Program-made: the position numbers and the translations under genes
NCBI GenBank assembly: GCA_949752735.1
Contig: OX457053.1
Location: 32,843,400 to 32,907,399, forward strand
DNA: 64,000 bases
Source of the DNA: Lumbricus terrestris
Lineage: Eukaryota > Annelida > Clitellata > Crassiclitellata > Lumbricidae
Reading direction: 5' to 3'
Notes under the pieces: model-generated
Seen by the model: only the letters and a program-made list of their open reading frames with translations
The model's database searches: none
What the model was told of the DNA's origin: nothing
Shown: piece after piece, positions 57,985 to 64,000 of the stretch
Numbering within the stretch: position 1 is the stretch's first letter
Layout: each line of letters begins with the position of its first letter

Positions 57985-58635
57985 CTATCGATAAGGCGAC
58001 TCCGAAAGGGCGACCATCAGAAGGGCGACCACAAAAGGGCGCCGATTTTAAAGGCGACTGGTCGAAAGAGCGCCGATCAAAAAGGGCGCCTGAAACAAAA
58101 GGGCGACCATCTAAAGGGCGACCTATAGGCCGAAATCTCACCATATCGATCCTGTTAATGTCATTTATGAATAAACGAAATGAAATAATCCCAATTTATA
58201 ATGTTTTAAATTAAAACATAGTTCCTATTAGAGTAAATTAATTTAATTAAACACTGCTGATAGTCAACTCATAGCGTAGACCTGCATAAGCCTGCTTGCG
58301 CATTTCTCTTTCATGTAGGCTGACCGCTTTAATTTAACTAAAGACTAAATACTGACCACTCATAGTTAGGCTATGACAGATACCATAGGCATAGGCTACC
58401 TTACTCTCGGTCGGTATTTCTCTTTCATCTACCGTCTTTCATCAACCGTTTTCATGGAAACAATCAGATCGTAGGCCTACACAGCGCGAACGTTCGATGT
58501 TCGCCCTTTTGATGGTCGCTCTTTAGTTCGGTCGCCCTTTTGATCGGCGCTCTTTCGATCAGTCGCCTTTAAAATCGGCGCCCTTTTGTGGTCGCTCTTC
58601 TGATGGTCGCCCTTTCGGAGTCACCTTATCGATAG
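57985..58635. mobile_element. Inverted-repeat element with tandem aaagggcgacc termini
   Basis: About 105 bp at each end are near-identical inverted copies, starting ctatcgataaggcgactccg on the left and ending with its reverse complement (one c/t difference). Within each arm the phrase aaagggcgacc or gcgccga repeats every 15-20 bp at least six times, giving a ladder of short repeats. Interior about 350 bp, AT-rich and non-coding. No clear target duplication can be separated from the palindromic atcgat at the ends. Superfamily not recognised. Confidence 0.82.
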
Positions 58636-58878
58636 CTAGGACACGATTAGCCTATAGGCCTTATTCGATCAAAACTTTACAAGAACGTGAGTTTGTGCTT
58701 GCTTAGGCCTACTTTGGTAAGCAGGCTACGATGGCAGAAGACAGTCAGAGACGAGAACAGTCAAGAAAGACAAGACATAAAGTGACAAATGATTTAACAA
58801 ATAATTGTAACTTTATTACAAAGTCCACTGAAGTCTGAATTAAATTCCTTCCCACACTTTTAATTGGTTTTAATATAA

Positions 58879-59172
58879 TTATTTGCAAAAATCTATTTCT
58901 GTCTCGTCGTAGGCTACGCACGTGTAGCCTATATTTATGCGAAGAGTTTTGGCCATGTCGACTGTGTTGAGGTTGTCCTTCTCTTCAGGATGCGTTTCGA
59001 TGTCCCACTTCGATCCATATGGCGCCACGTTTACCCCTCTTCCCATCTGATCATCTCGCCCCTTCTTCCCCCTTCTCATCCGTCGGATCAATAACAGCAC
59101 AACACAGAAATAAGAAATAAATTTAAAATTAATAATAGTGGGCTTGCGGGATATTAGGCTGATCCGCGCCAC
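58879..59172 (-). other. Possible minus-strand coding exon
   Basis: A 97-codon frame. Its middle has coding-like codon use (GSKWDIETHPEEKDNLNTVD, then MAKTLRINIG), preceded by a hydrophobic stretch (FISYFCVVLLLI) and a basic RRMRRGKKGR, as in the membrane-adjacent tail of a single-pass protein. No family recognised. The frame's first third lies in AT-rich sequence that could be intron, and its end includes a taggctac repeat phrase. No partner exon was found in the window. Confidence 0.3.
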
Positions 59173-59285
59173 GGGCCCTCCTGCCTTTGCGAGGAGCCTA
59201 CGGGGTTTTAAGCCACGTCAGAGGCTCGGCAGGTACTAATACAAAATAAACTACAAACACAACAACAACAGAAAACAGCACAGAG

Positions 59286-59456
59286 CATGGGCGGAGTTTG
59301 GTTTCCGTTCTTGGAGGGGCTAACTTATGAGTCTGCGCCTTCTTGGGGGGCTAAACCCGGAAAAAGATACCATTTACACGGTAAAAAAAACTGAATCTGG
59401 GTCCTCTTGGGCGGGGGGGCTTAGCTCCCCCTAGCCCCTGATAAACTCCGCCCATG
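59286..59456. mobile_element. hAT-type MITE, 171 bp
   Basis: Ends catgggcggagtttgg and aaactccgcccatg are inverted repeats. The 8-bp gcacagag flanks both sides (59278-59285, 59457-59464). The interior is G/C-run rich and non-coding. The c-at-g start differs from the usual CA(G) end but the 8-bp duplication fits hAT. Confidence 0.82.
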
Positions 59457-59616
59457 GCACAGAGCCACACAACCGCTCCTCCTCACCAGCCCCCTCAAGC
59501 CAATCCTCTCAGGCAGCCAGGTCCCAGGCCTAGCCTATATGCGATTCCTAAAGCAACACAGAAAACCCACGACAATAATTAATACATTCTATAGATCTGA
59601 CAGATTTGAATAGTCA

Positions 59617-61350
59617 TCATCATCATCATCATCATCAACAACCGAGGGACCAATGCCCGTAGGTGCTCGATGCCGTTCTCGTTATTCCACGCCAGGTTTG
59701 TCTCTCCAAGGCAGCGTGTGTTAGGTCCTGTAATGGTGCTCCACACCATTCTGATATGTTATCCAGCCATTCCTTGTGTGGTCGTCCTTTCCTGTTGGAT
59801 CCCTCCATTCTTCCAAGCACAACTGTCTTGATCTTTCTGCTGCTGTCCATCCTGCATATGTGGCCGAAGAGATCTAGCTTCATGGTTATTATTTTCTGCA
59901 TAAGGTTCTCTGTGTGGTCTATTCGCCTATACAGTTCTGCGTTTGTTACTTTCTGCATCCATCCAATTCGCAAGATCTTTCTGTAGCACCTTCTCTCGAA
60001 AGCGAGTATTCTTCCTTCTGACTCCTTTGTTATTGTCCACGCTTCACATCCGTAAAGCATGCTGCTGAATACGCAGGTTCTTAGCACTTCCAGTTTTAAT
60101 TTCAGTTGTATAGATTTGCTCTTCCAGACTTTGTCCATTGCACTCAATGCTGCTGATGCTTTCCCACTCCTTACCCGTAGTTCTGCCTTGCTATCTAGGT
60201 CGTATGTGTTGACGCACCCTAAGTAGGTGAAATTTTCTACATTTTCCAGTTTGTTTCCATCTATTTCCATTCTTCTGGGCAGATCTTTTGCTCCAAACAC
60301 CATTGTCTTACACTTCTCAAAATTCATCTTGAGCCCATATCTTTTCCCTTCATCGTTTAACTCCTGCACTGTGTGTTCTAGTCTCTGTTCGTCGTCATCT
60401 ATCAAATCGATGTCGTCCGCAAAGCAAAGGTTGTTTATTTTTGTTCCACTGACTGTTACTCCACCTTCATTCTCATTTTCCCTGATGTTGTCCAGCACTC
60501 TCTCCAAGAGTGTGATAAAGATGTCCGGTGACAGTGGCCGGGTCGCCCTGCCTTGTGCCTCTATTGGTGCAAAATCAGGGCCCGTTTTCTCCACACACTC
60601 TAACTGATGCTTTTGCGTTGCTGTTGACCTCCTTTATTATTCGTACTAGCTGCAATTGCTATCTACTCCATACGATTTTAAGACTGCCCACGTGACGTTT
60701 TGGTCAATGCTGTCAAATGCCTTCTGAAAGTCGATTTTTTTGTCCTTCCTTCTGGCCTTCTCTCCTATTAGCCTCAGTGTTAGTATTTGCTGCACTGTAT
60801 TTCTACCCTTCCTGAATCCTGCCTGTTCGACGACAGTGTTCGTCTGCCCGGTATTCCTCAGTTTGTGCTCTAAGTCTCTCTGTTAGGACTGACATTAGTA
60901 CCTTCCCCAGATGGCTCATGAGTGCAATCGTCCTGTAGTTGCTGCATTCTTGTGCATTACCCTTTTTATGCATCACAATTATAGTAGATTTTTTCCACTC
61001 TTCCGGTGTGTGACCTTCATCATATGCTACCTTGCAGATCTGGTGCAGCTCCTTTAGCACCATTTTTCCTCCATATTTTATCATTTCTCCCACTATGCCA
61101 TCTGGACCGGGACTTTTGTTGTTTTTCATGCGTTTTATGGCTCTTTCGACTTCTTCTTCCAGTATGTCGGCGCTTTTGTCCTCTATTGGTGGAGTTATTT
61201 TTGTTAATTCTTCAATTACTTGGTTTACGACCTCCTGGCTTAGTTGTGTTTGGTACAGACTACTGCAGTATTCCGTCCATCTCTGTACTATTTCCTCTGT
61301 GTTCATCAGAGCTCTGCCATTGTCGTCCCTGATTGATGCCGTTGAATAGT
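59617..61350 (-). pseudogene. Broken RTE-like non-LTR reverse transcriptase
   Basis: Two open frames on the minus strand cover one reverse transcriptase. 61306-60803 carries NNKSPGPDGI and the fingers/palm motif KKGNAQECSNYRTIALMSHL. 60594-59635 carries the catalytic block NLCFADDIDLI, then FTYLGCV, SSMLYGCEAWT and the C-terminal GRPHKEWLDNI. Between them a frameshift and stop codons interrupt the sequence (QAGFRKGRNTVQQILTLRLI and FQKAFDSIDQNVTWAVLKSY are readable in the gap). The endonuclease half is missing, so the copy is 5'-truncated. The 3' end is a (gat)n run on the minus strand (59617-59640). Clade assignment is by motif resemblance. It is unrelated to the CR1/L2-like family elsewhere in the window. 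Confidence 0.88.
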
Positions 61351-61489
61351 AGGCTATCGTTATAGGAAGAAAAAATATAGGACCATATAACGTAAGATCG
61401 TCTTTCTGTGGCGCGCTCGATCGTTTAATTGCTGGCTATAATTATAATATGATCCAACCGTTCGTTACTCTCTTCACACGATGCATGTA

Positions 61490-61810
61490 ATGTAATGTAA
61501 TGTAATAACGATAATTTCTATGGCGCCATAACACAGTCATGCTGCTATAAGGGCGCCTTGACAAAAACAAACACACATTCAGAGACAAGCTGTTTAATGC
61601 GTATGGAAATGTTATAACTTTTAGTCATGCGTTTAAGGCTTTGCTTATAATTGGCTCCCCAATCCCCATCATCTATTCAGCGTTACGACAGCATAGGCTA
61701 ACAATGTTATTATATATACAGCTTACATATCGGCTTATTCTATATATATATATATATATATATACATATGTAAAAGAATAATTTATATATATAATATATA
61801 TATATCGGCG
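61490..61810. repeat. Short repeat fragment and TA microsatellite
   Basis: 61490-61560 has (taatg)n followed by taacgataatttctatggcg, a phrase also seen near 2070. 61738-61806 is a (ta)n run with small interruptions. Confidence 0.7.
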
Positions 61811-62785
61811 TCTTATCTAATAATTCATGAGTTGATTGTATAATTATCTCCGGCGTCGATCGCCAGCGATTTCTGGTCAGCGTCCAAAATTCTTCAGACT
61901 ACGGATCACGACAAGGAAGAAGAGGAGGACGGGGGAAGTGACGCACAGACATCGACAGACGCACTCGACCGGTCTGCAGTGCAGTGAACAACAGGGGCGA
62001 CACTAGGCAACGAGTAGCGACGATCCTCCCTCCACCTACCGTTGGAACATGGAAACAAACATCAACACTGGCACAGGCGTCGTTGCTCAGTCATCAACGG
62101 AGGAGGTGGAAGAGGAGAAGGTGGAAGAAGAGGAAGCAGAGAGATCTCTAAGCCGTCATCGATAGACGGAAACATTTCTCGTTAGCAACACAAAAGTAGT
62201 TGTCGTTCGCTGGTTGCACTTGACTTAGACAACGACTAACAACAGTTCGGAGACTGTGTTGCATCTGCCAGACAACGAGCATTCAACGCAGGCAACAGAC
62301 TACTTGTGTTGTCATGTGTTGCACATAGACTCAGAGTCTTTTTTAACGAGAAACCTCGAAGAGAACTACCGGTAATCATTAACTACAGTAACCCTAACGG
62401 TAATCGACCATTACAGTTACAGTTAGAGTTAGAGTTACAGTTACAGGTCTAGCTCCACTTGGCATAGGGACACTGGATACGTGGAAGATGATGATGCGTG
62501 GGACGTTGCTGGGTCTGTAGTCATTCATATTCAGGAGATGACACTGACAGGAGTCAGAGCGTCTACTTCAACTGCTGCTGCTGCACACATGATACAGAAA
62601 CGATCTCAACCATCTTAATTGTATTAGTTCGGTTGCATAGAAACGACAGCTCGAGATAGATCGACAGACGACGACGAAGGTCATTTGGAGAGACTTCTGT
62701 CCGACGACGACGAGTTGATCAGTGGAAGGGGTGGGGTGACCTCGACCTCGGGATACTCGAGACTGAATCTATAGAATCAGCGGCG
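61811..62785 (+). promoter_or_regulatory. 5' flank / 5' UTR of the 62786 gene
   Basis: Richer in G+C and CpG than the introns, with gac/gag-rich stretches (61910-62160, 62640-62715) and a hexamer-like run (cagttacagttagagttaga at 62413-62447). It lies directly upstream of a well-placed start codon, consistent with a promoter plus long leader. No TATA box or splice site assigned. Confidence 0.4.
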
Positions 62786-62866
62786 ATGGGCTGCGGTGCC
62801 ACAAAGGGAAAGAACAATGATCCTTCAAAGTCGAAAAAAGGTCCGGCAACAAAGAAACCGGTCCAG
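62786..62866 (+). CDS. First coding exon of a putative N-myristoylated protein
   Basis: The 27 codons start MGCGATKGKN and are Lys/Pro/Ser-rich to TKKPVQ, ending at a clean donor (cag|gtgaga, 62867). Gly2 followed by Cys3 is the pattern for dual N-myristoylation and palmitoylation, and the following lysines would help membrane binding. The start has G at -3 and +4. Exon phase 0. No further exon was found before the window ends, and the identity is unknown. The longer frame running into the microsatellite is intronic. Confidence 0.6.
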
Positions 62867-62948
62867 GTGAGAGGTTCGCGAACGGTGATCGATGTTTTGC
62901 AATTACAGAACAATGGGCGCACATCACGCATATTTTGGACTCAAGAGT

Positions 62949-62949
62949 A

Positions 62950-62992
<43 letters not shown>

Positions 62993-63031
62993 GAATGTCA
63001 ATCTCTTTCTCTCCCTTCTTCTCCCTTTCTC

Positions 63032-63072
<41 letters not shown>

Positions 63073-63123
63073 ATGTCTCTGTCTCTCTGCAGTCTCTGTC
63101 TATGTTTCTGTCTCTGTCTCTCT

Positions 63124-63190
<67 letters not shown>

Positions 63191-63232
63191 GCACACACAC
63201 ACACACACACACACACAACACACACACGTACC
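62949..63232 (+). repeat. Compound microsatellite (tgtc)n (tc)n (ca)n
   Basis: About ten copies of tgtc (62951-62994), then an interrupted (tc)n over some 190 bp, then (ca)n at 63190-63225. It lies in the intron after the 62786 exon. All long frames crossing it on both strands are low-complexity by-products. Confidence 0.95.
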
Positions 63233-64000
63233 CATACATACATCTACGCACAAATCACAGACACACTCACACAAACAAACACAGAACGCCCACACAGTAG
63301 ACAGTTAAAGAGCGTGAAACGCGAATTACAGCATATAATTATGTAATTCATGTAACACAAACCGTGAACCTAATTTTGGGTGGCAATAATTATAGGCTAA
63401 GTTTAGAGAGCCGAAAAATCCCATTTACTGCTGTTTTATAATAATTCATTTGGAGCACATAACACACTCAACATAGGGATACGCACTTCCTCGGTGCTAG
63501 CAGGTTGTATGATGTTTTGCATGGCGGATAATCAAACCAGAGCAGAAAATGAGTTTAGACTTGAACGACAGATTCTATGAAAGAAATTAACAGAACTTTA
63601 CAGCAAGTTCTATCTGATGTGCTGCTTATTTCCAAATCTTGCGTGAAGATGATTGAGTGTGAAACAGTGACACTCGAAAGAAAAACCAGCGCAGACCGCG
63701 GTATATAAAGCCGACGTTCACTGATCATGTTTATAACAATATTATTCAGCAAGCTGGCAAAATTAATATTGGCGTATATATATATATATATACAGTTTTG
63801 TTGCTTAGCCTACAGGAAATTCAATTTGAATGCCACCCGAAAACGTTCCTCTCTAACTCGATATTCATTTGGCCAGTTCACATACTAGACGAGGCCTTAT
63901 AAAATTCGAAGGGGTCAAATTTTAGTCGTACAGCAGAAAAACGACTCCGTCATCGATGTGACCATGCACTGCAGTTAGCTGGATGCATTGAATCGGGGTT
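63233..64000. other. Right end of the window, no gene recognised
   Basis: AT-rich sequence presumed to be intron of the 62786 gene. A (ta)n run lies at 63773-63792. No splice acceptor followed by a convincing coding frame was seen. Confidence 0.45.

Noticed and set aside
62769..63346. Long Ser/Leu- or Arg/Glu-rich frames on both strands
   Set aside because: Products of the (tgtc)n, (tc)n and (ca)n microsatellite. Only the first 27 plus-strand codons, ending at a good donor, are credible.

Overview
This is intron-rich animal nuclear DNA. AT-rich introns of several kb separate short exons with GT/AG borders, and the proteins are animal families: RAB30, RAB33, a CLK/LAMMER kinase and a PH-domain protein. 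The density of hAT, Tc1/mariner and piggyBac-like elements, LINE 3' ends and tRNA-headed SINEs suggests a marine invertebrate. The phylum cannot be fixed from the sequence alone. No bacterial operon, rRNA, genuine tRNA or CRISPR feature was seen.

Layout, left to right. RAB30 (+, first exon outside the window) occupies 568-4637; its last intron holds a 2-kb array of about 95 copies of a 21-bp unit. A gene-poor stretch to 15.8 kb carries hAT elements, LINE 3' ends and tandem repeats. RAB33 (-, two coding exons, complete) spans 15853-21896; its 5.3-kb intron is packed with transposons, one ending 22 bp from the splice donor. From 21.9 to 26.3 kb lie a DNA transposon with repeat-built inverted termini, a related empty target site, a tiny piggyBac-like element and a SINE. 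A PH-domain protein with evectin-like layout (+, eight coding exons, 365 aa) spans 26314-33380. Its downstream region reaches 38.6 kb and holds a hAT element and SINE/LINE ends. A complete CLK-family kinase (+, 13 coding exons, 514 aa) spans 39472-54495. The right end (54.5-64 kb) holds LINE ends, a second element with repeat-built termini, a broken RTE-like reverse transcriptase (-), a possible minus-strand exon, and the first coding exon of a putative N-myristoylated protein (+) at 62786.

Functionally, three of the genes relate to Golgi or endosomal membranes (RAB30, RAB33, and by resemblance the PH protein), while the CLK kinase phosphorylates SR splicing factors. They are separately transcribed neighbours, not an operon. 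The points most worth a second look are the 91-nt CLK exon whose omission would yield a kinase-less protein, the inverted-repeat elements whose termini are built from short tandem motifs, the SINE tail shared with a resident LINE, and the frame-friendly 21-bp array in the RAB30 intron.
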